Made by a program: the position numbers and the translations under genes. Below are positions 26,397-34,591 of a DNA stretch of 64,000 nt, piece by piece. The DNA comes from Planococcus wigleyi (GTDB lineage: Bacteria > Bacillota > Bacilli > Bacillales_A > Planococcaceae), in assembly GCF_014836985.1 (NCBI RefSeq), contig NZ_JACSPU010000001.1, positions 1,023,855 through 1,087,854 of the forward strand, in the 5' to 3' direction. Position 1 is the first letter of the stretch; the number at the start of each line of letters is the position of its first letter. The notes beneath the pieces were generated by a model that had not been told where the DNA came from, did not search any database, and was given only the letters and a program-made list of their open reading frames with translations.

Positions 26397-28250
26397 ATGG
26401 CATCAGTCAATCGCTTTATCCAATTCAATAACGAAACCATCGATACGAAAATGCTTCATCAAATGGAGTTGCTTGCCGGTGCGTTGGCGGATGCCCCTTA
26501 TTTGAAGGTGACGACACGCAAATTGGTGGAACTGCGGCCATCTGAATCCGCCATGTCCATCAGTGTGTTTTGGCGGCATCGCACAAAACGGATCGAGCGC
26601 AACGGTTACTTGTCGGATATCTATTTGATGGCAGCAGGCTATTGGCGCGATTTCAGCTTCGCTGCATGGCGCCGTTTCAAACAAGTGGATACCGCTTTGC
26701 CGAGTTTAAGGGAACAATTATTATTGTGTGCAGAAGAGTTTCGGCTGTCCGAGAAGATAAAAGCGGCACGTCCCGGAACGGCTGCAGCTTTCGATACGAG
26801 GGAAGCTGTTTACACCGATTACCACGAAGATCAATTCCAGCAGAATCTGAAAAAAGGCTTTACAAGCGATTTGTTGATCAATGCGGCTTATTTGAGTTTG
26901 CGCGGTGTCGAAGTGAATGCTGGAGAGCGTTTCAATGCTTTATCATTCATCTGGACCGAGTTATTTGATGCAAGAACGACGATGGACTCCATAAAAGTAG
27001 TGAATCGGATTATGGACCGGATTGAATTTCTGCTGGAGTCGGATGCTTTGCATACGTACTACACATTTGGCGAGGCAGCCGATAAAGCTCCGCCGTTTCA
27101 TTATCACGAAGGCATTGATGCCGAAGAGTCAGATGAACCTGAAGAAATTGAGACCATTGAGGAATGGTTCCAAGCCTGGCACAGGGAAACTGAAAAGAGC
27201 GAGGCGCCAGCAATGGAGTTTGAGCTCGAACGTGGAGATTCCCAATTGGCAGAAGGCGGCAGGGAAGAAGAAGGCACAGCAGACGTCCAACAGACCGCCA
27301 AAGGAGATTCAAGCGGAGAACATTTGGAAGACAGTGATGCAGAAGATCGGCAGATGGCAAGCAAGCCGAAAAAAGCGGAAGGTCGATTCGGATCTGCCAA
27401 TGATCAGGTCGTATACCACGAGTCCAGGTTGCTGGCAGAAAGAGACCATCGCCTGGAGATCGAAGCCTGGCGAAACAAACAAGCACCGTATGTGCGGGCT
27501 TTGCTGAAAGAATTGAAAAAGCGCATGACGCAAAGGCAGGAAGGCGTCCGCAGCAATTTGAACGCAGGCCGGCTGTCGAAAAAACTGATGCCGTTGGTGA
27601 TTGAAGAACGGCCAAAACCTTTCTACCGGAAAACAGCGCCTTCCAAAGAACTGGATGCAGTTTTCTGTCTGTTGATTGATGGCTCGGCTTCCATGATCGA
27701 CAAGCTGGATGAGACCAAGCAGGCTGTCCTGCTTTTCCACGATGTGTTAAGAGGCTTGGATGTGCCTCATGAAATCGTCCTGTTCTATGAAGATGCGTAC
27801 GAGGCAAGTGATGCTGAACAGCCGAATTATTTTCAATGGATGCATAAATTCGAAGACCGGGGCAGAGATCATGCACAGGAAATTGCCTCGTTGGATGCGC
27901 ATGAAGACAATCGGGACGGTTTTGCCATACGCTGGATGAACAGCCGGCTGAAACGGCGGACCGAAAAACACCGCTTTTTACTGGTCTTTTCCGATGGGGA
28001 GCCATCTGCCTACAACTACGCTGAAAACGGCGTAGTGGATACGGCAAACGCTGTTTCGGAGGCGAAAAAGCAAGGCATTGAAGTGCTGCATCTGTTTTTG
28101 AGCGGCGATTCCATTACAGAAGAACAAGCGGCGTTTTACCGGATGATGTATGGCAATAAATCCGTCAGTGCTGATTCTCTCGAACAATTTGTCGAACAGA
28201 CGCTGCGCCTGTTGAAAAGGAGTTTGCATCTGGTGATCCAGGCGGGATAA
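26397..28250 (+). CDS. yojO: VWA domain protein partner of MoxR (YojO-like)
   Basis: The ATG at 26397 follows AGGTGG by 5 bases (617 residues). The N-terminal 250 residues are helical and unlike named domains. Residues about 255-340 are acidic and low complexity. The C-terminal von Willebrand A domain starts near 420 with the metal site FCLLIDGSASM and continues with FLLVFSDGEPSAYNY. The protein resembles cobalt-chelatase-type VWA subunits (CobT-like). With the upstream MoxR ATPase it should form a metal-dependent assembly machine in the cytosol. The substrate is not known to me. Confidence 0.85.
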   Translation: MASVNRFIQFNNETIDTKMLHQMELLAGALADAPYLKVTTRKLVELRPSESAMSISVFWRHRTKRIERNGYLSDIYLMAAGYWRDFSFAAWRRFKQVDTALPSLREQLLLCAEEFRLSEKIKAARPGTAAAFDTREAVYTDYHEDQFQQNLKKGFTSDLLINAAYLSLRGVEVNAGERFNALSFIWTELFDARTTMDSIKVVNRIMDRIEFLLESDALHTYYTFGEAADKAPPFHYHEGIDAEESDEPEEIETIEEWFQAWHRETEKSEAPAMEFELERGDSQLAEGGREEEGTADVQQTAKGDSSGEHLEDSDAEDRQMASKPKKAEGRFGSANDQVVYHESRLLAERDHRLEIEAWRNKQAPYVRALLKELKKRMTQRQEGVRSNLNAGRLSKKLMPLVIEERPKPFYRKTAPSKELDAVFCLLIDGSASMIDKLDETKQAVLLFHDVLRGLDVPHEIVLFYEDAYEASDAEQPNYFQWMHKFEDRGRDHAQEIASLDAHEDNRDGFAIRWMNSRLKRRTEKHRFLLVFSDGEPSAYNYAENGVVDTANAVSEAKKQGIEVLHLFLSGDSITEEQAAFYRMMYGNKSVSADSLEQFVEQTLRLLKRSLHLVIQAG

Positions 28251-28310
28251 TTTTTCATTGTTTCCGGCTAATACGGGCCTTTTCGAAGATTGACTTCCAA
28301 TATAAGGATT

Positions 28311-28402
28311 TACTTTCCGACAAGCATAAAATACTTTCCAAAATAGCCGGAATACTTTCCGCTGGCATTCAAATACTTGCTGAATCTGTTGAAATACTTT
28401 CC
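28311..28402. repeat. Five TACTTTCC repeats at an exact 21-base period
   Basis: TACTTTCC starts at 28311, 28332, 28353 and 28395, and the variant TACTTGCT at 28374. All starts are 21 bases apart and most are preceded by AA. The 13 bases between motifs are unrelated. It lies between the convergent yojO and yaaN genes, upstream of their shared terminator. Confidence 0.85.
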
Positions 28403-28421
28403 ATACAAATAAAACACAGAA

Positions 28422-28459
28422 AAAAATCCCCGGAAGCGATGGAGCTTCCGGGGATTTGC
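28422..28459. terminator. Bidirectional terminator between yojO and yaaN
   Basis: AAATCCCCGGAAGC / GCTTCCGGGGATTT stem with a GATGGA loop; A-rich on one side and T-rich on the other. Confidence 0.88.
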
Positions 28460-28461
28460 TG

Positions 28462-29640
28462 TTATTGATTGTTTTCATTGCCATCGTGGATCGCCAGAAG
28501 GCGCTGTTTCAAGTCTTCTTCCATGCGGCCGATTTCGAGCTCGGCGGCTTTGCGGTTTCTGCGGCCTTCCGCTTGGATCTTCAATGTTTCTTCGATGGTT
28601 TCGAGCAGGTTTTCCTGCGTTTTCTTCAACGTATCGATTTCAACGATGCCACGCTCATTTTCACGGGCAGTTTCAATCGAATTCATCTTCAGCATCTCAG
28701 AGTTTTTCAAAAGCAGGTCATTGGTGGTAGACGTAACTTGTTTTTGCGCTTCGACAGCTTTCATCTGTTTATTCAAGGTCAACGCAATGGCGATTTGGTT
28801 TTTCCATAATGGAATCGACGTCATGATGGATGACTGGATCTTTTCCGCCAAGGTTTGGTTGGTCTGTTGAATCATGCGGATCTGCGGTGCGCTTTGGATG
28901 GTGATTTGGCGCGACAGCTGCAGGTCATACAGCCGTTTTTCCAGACGGTCGACATATTGCATCATGTCGTTGACTTCTTGATAAACCATTTGATCCTGAG
29001 AACTCTCTGCTTTTTTGCGGAGGGCAGGGATCGTTTCGCTCATGATTTCATCGCGCTTCAATTCAGCAGCAGCGATATAGACATTCAATGCCTGGAAATA
29101 CGTTTTGTTCTGGTCATAGAGTTGCTCAAGCATCTGGACATCATCAAGCAGTCCGCGTTTGGAATGGTCGAGCTGGATGCTGATGCGGTCGACTTGTGTG
29201 CTGAGCTTCTGGTATTTGGTCATCATTTCCTGGACTGAATACTTGGCTTTCGAAAAAAGCTTGCGGATGCCTGATTTTTTCCCTTGCGTCAATTCTTCAG
29301 GATTCAGTTCTTCCAGTTTCTTCATTAGATCGTGGAGCACGTCACCGACAGGGCCGATGTCTTTACGCTGCACATGATCGAGCATTTTATGCGAAAACTG
29401 GCTCAGTTGATTTTGGGCATTGGCACCGTATGTGAGAATCGCTTCGTTATTGCCGACGGGAATTTGCTTGGCGAGCTCCCGTGCTTTCGCTTGCTCTTCT
29501 TTCGTTAAGCGGTCCATTAAAGCGACAGGGCGCCCTTCTGCCTGTTCAGCTACAGACTGCTCCTGCTTTTCCAATTGCATGCCAAAAGGCGATTCCAATA
29601 AATCATCCAATTCACTTCGAGTTGATGGTTTCTCTGTCAT
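28462..29640 (-). CDS. yaaN: YaaN/TelA toxic-anion resistance family protein
   Basis: The ATG at 29640 follows GGGAG at 9 bases, giving 392 residues; longer frames read into xpaC. It is almost entirely helical and coiled-coil with the TelA features KLEELNPEELTQGKKSGIRK and QRKDIGPVGDVLHDLM. The family was named for tellurite resistance but occurs widely and probably has an envelope- or membrane-linked role. It overlaps the upstream xpaC gene by 29 bases, the same gene pair as xpaC-yaaN in B. subtilis. Biochemical function is unknown. Confidence 0.88.
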   Translation of the reverse strand: MTEKPSTRSELDDLLESPFGMQLEKQEQSVAEQAEGRPVALMDRLTKEEQAKARELAKQIPVGNNEAILTYGANAQNQLSQFSHKMLDHVQRKDIGPVGDVLHDLMKKLEELNPEELTQGKKSGIRKLFSKAKYSVQEMMTKYQKLSTQVDRISIQLDHSKRGLLDDVQMLEQLYDQNKTYFQALNVYIAAAELKRDEIMSETIPALRKKAESSQDQMVYQEVNDMMQYVDRLEKRLYDLQLSRQITIQSAPQIRMIQQTNQTLAEKIQSSIMTSIPLWKNQIAIALTLNKQMKAVEAQKQVTSTTNDLLLKNSEMLKMNSIETARENERGIVEIDTLKKTQENLLETIEETLKIQAEGRRNRKAAELEIGRMEEDLKQRLLAIHDGNENNQ

Positions 29641-30325
29641 CTTCCACGTCTCCCTCGTGTTCAGGCTCTGGCTGAACGAGTAATTTCTGTTGCTTGTTAT
29701 TGTGCTTATCGACAGCCAATTGGGCGTAATCCAATTCCATACGGAGTCTTTCGACATCGCTGGATAGAACTTGCTTCAGATCTTGTTCCATCACTTTATT
29801 GAGCGACAACAGCATTTCCCGGGTGTCCTGCAAAGCGACGCGCATGTCGCGGTCTTTGACAGGCTGCCCAACCAATAATGTGTATTTCTCCGTCAATTCA
29901 ATCGCTGAATCCAGATGGGAATAGAAGAACGGCTCAGCCAAGTAGAATTTTCTGGGGTTTTGTTGCACCACTGTAATGATTTTATTCGCAATCTTTGTCA
30001 TATCCATCAATTGCTTGAAAGATGAAATGGAACGGACTTTATAATAATTGCTTTGAAGCTGTTTGATTTTATCTTTGCCTTCTTTTATCTGGTTTCTGAC
30101 ATTTTTAAATTCACTGCGGGTCATCCCGAGATTTTTGGAGTCTGATGAAAGTTGAACTTGCTTGATGGTCGTGTTGCTGGCAAGATAGGTTCCAGCTGCC
30201 ACAGCTCCAGATGCGATCAATCCGATCTCTGCACCCAAATAAAGGACCGGAAACATCACAGTCATGAGAGGCAGGCTGACGGATTGCCTTTTGATGAAAT
30301 TTTCAATCGGCTTTAAGGGCTTCAT
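29612..30325 (-). CDS. xpaC: XpaC family membrane protein
   Basis: The ATG at 30325 follows AAAGGAGG at 9 bases. The 237 residues have a basic N-terminus, two adjacent hydrophobic segments (about 17-48, SLPLMTVMFPVLYLGAEIGL onward) and a long helical cytosolic part with FKNVRNQIKEGKDKIKQLQ. XpaC was named for hydrolysis of a chromogenic phosphate in B. subtilis, a trait that does not prove enzyme activity. It overlaps yaaN, so the two products are likely partners at the membrane. Confidence 0.85.
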   Translation of the reverse strand: MKPLKPIENFIKRQSVSLPLMTVMFPVLYLGAEIGLIASGAVAAGTYLASNTTIKQVQLSSDSKNLGMTRSEFKNVRNQIKEGKDKIKQLQSNYYKVRSISSFKQLMDMTKIANKIITVVQQNPRKFYLAEPFFYSHLDSAIELTEKYTLLVGQPVKDRDMRVALQDTREMLLSLNKVMEQDLKQVLSSDVERLRMELDYAQLAVDKHNNKQQKLLVQPEPEHEGDVEDDRETINSK

Positions 30326-30527
30326 GCAATGGACCTCCTTTATTGCTACTTAACTATACGTCCTGGACACCGAAAAGTTTCGTTTCGATGCTTGCTTTAC
30401 CTTATATTTTACGTGAAACTGCATGTCAATACAAACTTTCGAATCTCTTGAAAATATCATGCAAAACGCTTTACAAGCTGTAAAATATTTGGCAAAATGC
30501 TAATTAGGAAGAAATGGGGCTGGAACT

Positions 30528-30824
30528 ATGCATGAAATCGTCTACACTCGAGCAGATTATGAACCTTGGTGGATGTTTGATGACTGGAAAGAAAAAATCG
30601 TCTCTCTTCAACAATTCTCTTCTGACGAGGAAGCACAGCGTTATTTGGAAGAACAGAAGCAGGCTTTCAGTCTGCAATTTGCCAATCATGAAAAACGGGA
30701 TTTAGCTTTTGATGCTTACTGGAATGAGGAAGAAATGGAATATTGCGAAAAGTGCGAAGAGGATCTGCAGATTTTTCATAGTCTTATATGGCTAGTGGAT
30801 GGGGTTCCAAAGATAAGTTTTTAG
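30528..30824 (+). CDS. DUF1033 family protein
   Basis: The 98 residues begin MHEIVYTRADYEPWWMFDDW, the conserved N-terminus of DUF1033, and continue with a charged helical part. Its C-terminal half holds two cysteines in YCEKCEEDLQ. Proteins of this family occur across Firmicutes without known function. The ribosome binding site is weak (GGGGCTGG). The gene stands alone, with the divergent xpaC upstream and the cold-shock gene promoter just downstream. Confidence 0.75.
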   Translation: MHEIVYTRADYEPWWMFDDWKEKIVSLQQFSSDEEAQRYLEEQKQAFSLQFANHEKRDLAFDAYWNEEEMEYCEKCEEDLQIFHSLIWLVDGVPKISF

Positions 30825-30830
30825 ATTTAT

Positions 30831-30858
30831 TTGACTTTTGTAGTCAATTTGCTATACT
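30831..30858 (+). promoter_or_regulatory. SigA-type promoter of the cold-shock gene
   Basis: TTGACT and TATACT are separated by 16 bases, with TG one base before the -10 box (extended -10). Transcription should start near 30865, leaving an untranslated leader of about 140 bases before the csp start. Confidence 0.75.
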
Positions 30859-30894
30859 GATAGTAACAACATGAAATCTTGACCAATTACCGCT

Positions 30895-30957
30895 ATTCAC
30901 GCATTCCCAAAAGTGATCAGCAAGTGATGGTACTTTTGGGAATATGTGAATTTTTTT
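30895..30957 (+). ncRNA. Large hairpin with U run in the csp leader
   Basis: Two arms of about 19 bases (ATTCACGCATTCCCAAAAGT and its near-complement ACTTTTGGGAATATGTGAAT) pair across a 17-base loop and are followed by seven T residues. It lies between the promoter at 30831 and the csp ribosome binding site. It could be an attenuating terminator, a leader that changes fold with temperature, or the end of a short separate RNA. Confidence 0.6.
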
Positions 30958-31008
30958 ATTTGAAAAGATTCCATATTGAAAATTTTTTTACCACAGGAGG
31001 TAATTTAC

Positions 31009-31209
31009 ATGCAAGAAGGAACAGTAAAATGGTTTAACTCAGAAAAAGGCTTCGGGTTTATCGAAGTTGAAGGCGGAGACGATGTATTCGTACACTTCTC
31101 AGCTATCCAAGGCGAAGGCTTTAAAACACTTGACGAAGGACAACGCGTTGAATTCGAAGTTGAAGAAGGAAACCGCGGACCACAAGCTACTAACGTAACT
31201 AAAGTCTAA
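31009..31209 (+). CDS. Cold-shock protein, CspA/CspD type
   Basis: The ATG at 31009 follows AGGAGG by 8 bases, giving 66 residues. Both RNA-binding motifs are present: KGFGFIEV (RNP1) and VFVHFSAI (RNP2), after the typical start [14 protein letters not shown]. These small beta-barrel proteins bind single-stranded RNA and DNA and keep messages unfolded, especially after cold shock. The long leader with a hairpin suggests post-transcriptional control. A strong terminator follows at once, so it is a one-gene unit. Confidence 0.96.
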   Translation: MQEGTVKWFNSEKGFGFIEVEGGDDVFVHFSAIQGEGFKTLDEGQRVEFEVEEGNRGPQATNVTKV

Positions 31210-31215
31210 TGTCCA

Positions 31216-31247
31216 AGAACCACTCTCTCCAGAGTGGTTCTTTTTTT
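31216..31247 (+). terminator. Terminator after the cold-shock gene
   Basis: AGAACCACTCT / AGAGTGGTTCT stem with a four-base loop then seven T residues. Confidence 0.92.
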
Positions 31248-31430
31248 GCATCAATTCAGCGAAAATCCTGTATGCTTTTCCTGCTCCCGGTTCTTTATTT
31301 CCTTCTACTCCTTTCTTTAAAGAAGTGAGGGACGTCCATTTGTTGCCGCTTCTTGCCGTGAAGGTTTTTATTCAGACTTGTCAGGGTATAAATAAAAGAC
31401 TGGATAACGAGAATATGGGAGGTTTTAAGT

Positions 31431-31637
31431 ATGGAAGGCAAAGTAAAATCGTTTGATGAAACCAAAGGTGTAGGCATGATTACTGGAGACAACGGCGAAG
31501 ATTTCTTTTTCGAAGAGATCAATATCAATGTAGATGGCCTCCGGAAACTGAATCCTGGGCAACCGGTGAAATTCACCGTCTATCAAGGCGTAGCCGATAA
31601 AGAGCGTGTAGCGACAAATGTAACATTGGTATTCTGA
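31431..31637 (+). CDS. Divergent cold-shock-domain protein
   Basis: This 68-residue protein follows GGGAGG and has the cold-shock fold outline: GKVKSFDETKGVGMITGDNG corresponds to strands 1-2 and EDFFFEEININ to RNP2, while the end KERVATNVTLVF mirrors the Csp terminus. RNP1 is degenerate (KGVGMIT for KGFGFI), so RNA binding may be altered. It lies 222 bases after a regular csp and before a ykvA-like gene. It looks like an old paralogue of the neighbour. Confidence 0.75.
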   Translation: MEGKVKSFDETKGVGMITGDNGEDFFFEEININVDGLRKLNPGQPVKFTVYQGVADKERVATNVTLVF

Positions 31638-31692
31638 TGGTCAAGCCAAAAGTGATAGTTGCACAGAAGTAAGATGGAGGGGGGACATTCAA

Positions 31693-32169
31693 ATGACGAA
31701 TGAATACTTAAAAAAACCGATGCCAAGCGAAGAAAAACAACAGGATTTCTACCAGAAGCTCCGGGCGAAAGTCCAGAAATGGGTAGACAATAAACCCGGA
31801 GTGGTTGGAACAGTCAGCGGATATGTTCTTTTCGCTCCAGACCTTTTTCACTTGCTGACGAAGATGATGCTGGACGGCCGGATTGATGCGAAGAGCAAAG
31901 CGGCAGTTGGTGCCGGTATTATGTATTTTATCGCACCAATTGATTTTATGCCGGAAATTCTTGTAGGGCCAGGCGGATTCCTCGACGATGTTGTCGTGGC
32001 CGTATTTGTCATCAATACGCTTTTAAATAAATTCCCGACAGAAGTCATCACCGAGCATTGGGCAGGAGATGAAGATTTATTGGCGCTTGTCAAAAAAGTC
32101 TCCAACTCAGGAAATAAATACGTTTCCAAATTGCCTGCAGGCCGTTTAGTGAAACGTTTCACCAAATAA
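31693..32169 (+). CDS. YkvA family (DUF1232) membrane-associated protein
   Basis: The 158 residues contain the DUF1232 core KSKAAVGAGIMYFIAPIDFMPE, followed by GGFLDDVVVAVFVINTLLN. The PxDxxP-like stretch and the neighbouring aspartates are the family signature. One or two short hydrophobic segments suggest membrane association. Function is not known. A GGAGGGGGG ribosome binding site precedes the ATG. It has its own strong terminator. Confidence 0.8.
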   Translation: MTNEYLKKPMPSEEKQQDFYQKLRAKVQKWVDNKPGVVGTVSGYVLFAPDLFHLLTKMMLDGRIDAKSKAAVGAGIMYFIAPIDFMPEILVGPGGFLDDVVVAVFVINTLLNKFPTEVITEHWAGDEDLLALVKKVSNSGNKYVSKLPAGRLVKRFTK

Positions 32170-32173
32170 AACC

Positions 32174-32223
32174 AACAGGCAAAGCCAGGGATGTGAAGAC
32201 ATCCGCGGCTTTGCCTGTTTTTC
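32174..32223 (+). terminator. Terminator after the ykvA-like gene
   Basis: AACAGGCAAAGCC / GGCTTTGCCTGTT outer stem with an inner GATGT / ACATC hairpin, then T residues. Confidence 0.88.
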
Positions 32224-32228
32224 TGTAT

Positions 32229-32272
32229 TAAAAAAGCAATAGCCCTGCTCGTTTAACCGAGCGGGCTGTTGC
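32229..32272 (-). terminator. Terminator of ykpA
   Basis: Read on the minus strand, GCAACAGCCCGCTCG pairs with CGAGCAGGGCTATTGC and is followed by six T residues. Confidence 0.85.
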
Positions 32273-32283
32273 GGGTGGTTGGA

Positions 32284-33891
32284 TTAGTTGGTGATGCCTT
32301 GTGTATCTTTCCATTCCAAAAATTCATCATAAGTCAATTGCTTGTCGAGGATCGTTCCGTCTTCACGGATTTCAATCACGCGGTTTGCAACTGTCTGGAT
32401 AAACTGATGGTCATGGGAAGTGAAGACCATGGCGCCTTTGAAGGCGATCATGCCATTGTTCAAAGCCTGGATCGATTCAAGATCCAAGTGGTTAGTCGGT
32501 TCATCCAATAACAGGACGTTAGCGTGCGACAGCATCATTTTTGAAAGCATGCAGCGTACTTTTTCGCCACCGGATAAAACAGAAGGTTTCTTTTTCACTT
32601 CTTCGCCGGAGAACAGCATTCTGCCGAGGAAGCCGCGAAGGAATGTTTCGCTTTCGTCTTCTGGTGAGTACTGGCGAAGCCAGTCGACCAATGACGTTTC
32701 GCTTCCTTCAAAATAGGATGTGTTGTCGATCGGCAAGTAAGCGCGTGAAGTCGTAACTCCCCAGCGAGCCGAACCGGATTCCGGTTGGTCTTCTTCTGCG
32801 AGAATACGCAGAAGCGCTGATTTTGCAAGCGGATCACCGATCAAGACGATTTTGTCGTCTTTGTTTAAGTTAAAGCTGATATTGTTCAATAATTTATTGC
32901 CGTCAACAGTTTGGCTGACATCTTTGACAGTCAACACATCGTTGCCGATTTCCCGGCCGATGGTGAAGTTGACGAACGGATATTTACGTGAAGAAGGGCG
33001 GATATCATCCAGCTCGATTTTATCCAGCATTTTCTTCCGTGACGTCGCTTGCTTCGATTTCGAAGCGTTTGCGGAGAAGCGGGCGATAAAGGCCTGAAGC
33101 TCTTTGATCTTCTCCTCTTTCTTCGAGTTTTGGTCCGATGCCAAACGTGTTGCCAATTGGCTTGATTCGTACCAGAAGTCGTAGTTTCCTACATACAATT
33201 GAATTTTTCCGAAGTCAAGATCGGCAATATGCGTACATACTTTGTTGAGAAAGTGACGGTCATGCGAGACAACGATGACGGTGTTGTCAAAGTTGATCAG
33301 GAATTCTTCCAGCCATTGGATGGCTTTCAAGTCCAGATGGTTGGTAGGTTCATCCAGCAAGAGAACATCGGGTTTGCCGAATAAAGCTTGTGCCAAAAGC
33401 ACTTTCACTTTATCGGAACCGGAAAGTTCGGACATTTTCTTGTCATGGAGGTCTTCAGAAATGCCAAGGCCCTGCAACAAAATAGCCGCTTCAGATTCAG
33501 CTTCCCAACCGTTCAATTCAGCGAATTCGCCTTCGAGCTCGGCTGCACGCATCCCATCTTCATCAGAGAAATCCTCTTTCATGTAGATGGCGTTTTTCTC
33601 GGACATGACTTCATATAATTTCTTATGTCCCATAATGACGGTTTCCAGAACCGCGTACTCTTCGTATTCGAAATGGTTTTGCTTTAGAACAGCAAGTCGT
33701 TCGCCTGATCCCATATAGACATTTCCGGATTGCGCTTCAAGATCACCTGACAGAATTTTGATGAACGTCGATTTGCCGGCACCATTGGCACCAATCAATC
33801 CGTAGCAATTGCCGGGGTTGAATTGAATATTTACATCTTCGAATAGTTTGCGGTCACCAAAGCGAAGACTCACATCATTTACAGCTATCAT
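32284..33891 (-). CDS. ykpA: ABC-F ATPase, YkpA type
   Basis: The 535 residues hold two ABC domains and no membrane segment. The first has GLIGANGAGKST (Walker A), LSGSDKVKVLLAQ (signature) and LLLDEPTNHLDL (Walker B). The second has LSGGEKVRCMLSK and LLLDEPTNHLDL, but its Walker A position reads IGDPLAKSALL and lacks the GKST loop; the YkpA subgroup shows a similar loss. ABC-F proteins act on stalled ribosomes rather than in transport. There is no sign of an antibiotic-resistance subtype. The ATG at 33891 is 10-11 bases after AGGAGG. Confidence 0.92.
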   Translation of the reverse strand: MIAVNDVSLRFGDRKLFEDVNIQFNPGNCYGLIGANGAGKSTFIKILSGDLEAQSGNVYMGSGERLAVLKQNHFEYEEYAVLETVIMGHKKLYEVMSEKNAIYMKEDFSDEDGMRAAELEGEFAELNGWEAESEAAILLQGLGISEDLHDKKMSELSGSDKVKVLLAQALFGKPDVLLLDEPTNHLDLKAIQWLEEFLINFDNTVIVVSHDRHFLNKVCTHIADLDFGKIQLYVGNYDFWYESSQLATRLASDQNSKKEEKIKELQAFIARFSANASKSKQATSRKKMLDKIELDDIRPSSRKYPFVNFTIGREIGNDVLTVKDVSQTVDGNKLLNNISFNLNKDDKIVLIGDPLAKSALLRILAEEDQPESGSARWGVTTSRAYLPIDNTSYFEGSETSLVDWLRQYSPEDESETFLRGFLGRMLFSGEEVKKKPSVLSGGEKVRCMLSKMMLSHANVLLLDEPTNHLDLESIQALNNGMIAFKGAMVFTSHDHQFIQTVANRVIEIREDGTILDKQLTYDEFLEWKDTQGITN

Positions 33892-33998
33892 TTATACGTA
33901 CCTCCTAAATTTCACAATAAGAAGAGTATACCACGAAATCCACGGAAATCGATAGCAATCGCCCGTGGTCTCGGATAAACTAAAAATATAAGCTTATT

Positions 33999-34232
33999 TT
34001 ACCTCGTTTTGCGTTCCAAATAAGCTTCCAACAAGCCAAGTTCCTTGTTAAGCAAATACTCCATCCGAACATATTCGCGCCGCCCGGGAATATGTTCGGG
34101 GGTTAGGCCTTTCATCGAATAGATAAAGTAGTAGCCGCCGATTTGGCGGAACAAGACAACGACATGCGGAAACTCATCGAAAATCGCTTTTATGTTATAG
34201 CGTTTTGCGTAACTCCAGTTTACGAGCTTCAT
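33999..34232 (-). CDS. Small conserved-looking protein of unknown function
   Basis: The 77 residues begin MKLVNWSYAKRYNIKAIFDE and contain VVVLFRQIGGYYFIYSMKGL and a charged C-terminus. The ATG has a poor GGCGGG ribosome binding site. Base composition and amino acid usage look coding. It has no membrane segment of full length. I recognise no family. It shares direction with ykpA but is separated from it by about 110 bases. Confidence 0.6.
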   Translation of the reverse strand: MKLVNWSYAKRYNIKAIFDEFPHVVVLFRQIGGYYFIYSMKGLTPEHIPGRREYVRMEYLLNKELGLLEAYLERKTR

Positions 34233-34370
34233 TGACTACCCGCCTTTCACACCTCCATTTTAAATGATGCAAGGGTGAGAACACAAGTTTGGCGTAAGGC
34301 ATTAATTTGAAAACCATTTAAACAGTAATATGCCCGTTTAGTATAGGTAGTTGAGCTAAAGGAATAATAT

Positions 34371-34566
34371 TTGAGACACCGCCTCGCGCTGAGAAAAAAC
34401 GCTAGAGATACAGAGCCAAACAGCGGAGACTCCTTAGACAAAGCTAGCGCTGCGATGCAGGAGCACCGGTTTTTACGTAGCAGGCGAGAGGATTGGGCGC
34501 GAGCCCGCTGGGGGAAGAAGGAGTGGAAGGCAGCGGCCTGCTCCATGGAACAAGCTATACATATTT
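34371..34566. repeat. GC-rich intergenic element upstream of the CynX-type carrier
   Basis: The 358-base gap is dominated by a GC-rich block without coding logic, with segments CCAAACAGCGGAGACTCCTT, GCGATGCAGGAGCACCGG and GGGCGCGAGCCCGCTGGGGG. The first resembles, on the opposite strand, part of the block near 5620. GGGCGCGAGCCC is a hairpin. This looks like a dispersed genomic repeat, but a second full copy is not in the window. Confidence 0.4.
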
Positions 34567-34591
34567 GAGTTAGTTAACAGGAGGAAAAAAC

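Noticed and set aside
27010-28047. 345-codon minus-strand frame opposite yojO
   Set aside because: It lies wholly antisense to a well-supported VWA gene, has no ribosome binding site and shows arginine/cysteine/histidine-rich shadow composition.
28311-28402. CRISPR array
   Set aside because: The constant part is only 8 bases and the spacing 21; no repeat of CRISPR length and no cas genes.
32284-33891. Loss of the second Walker A in YkpA as a damaging mutation
   Set aside because: From memory the YkpA subgroup also deviates at this position, so it is a family trait rather than an oddity of this strain.
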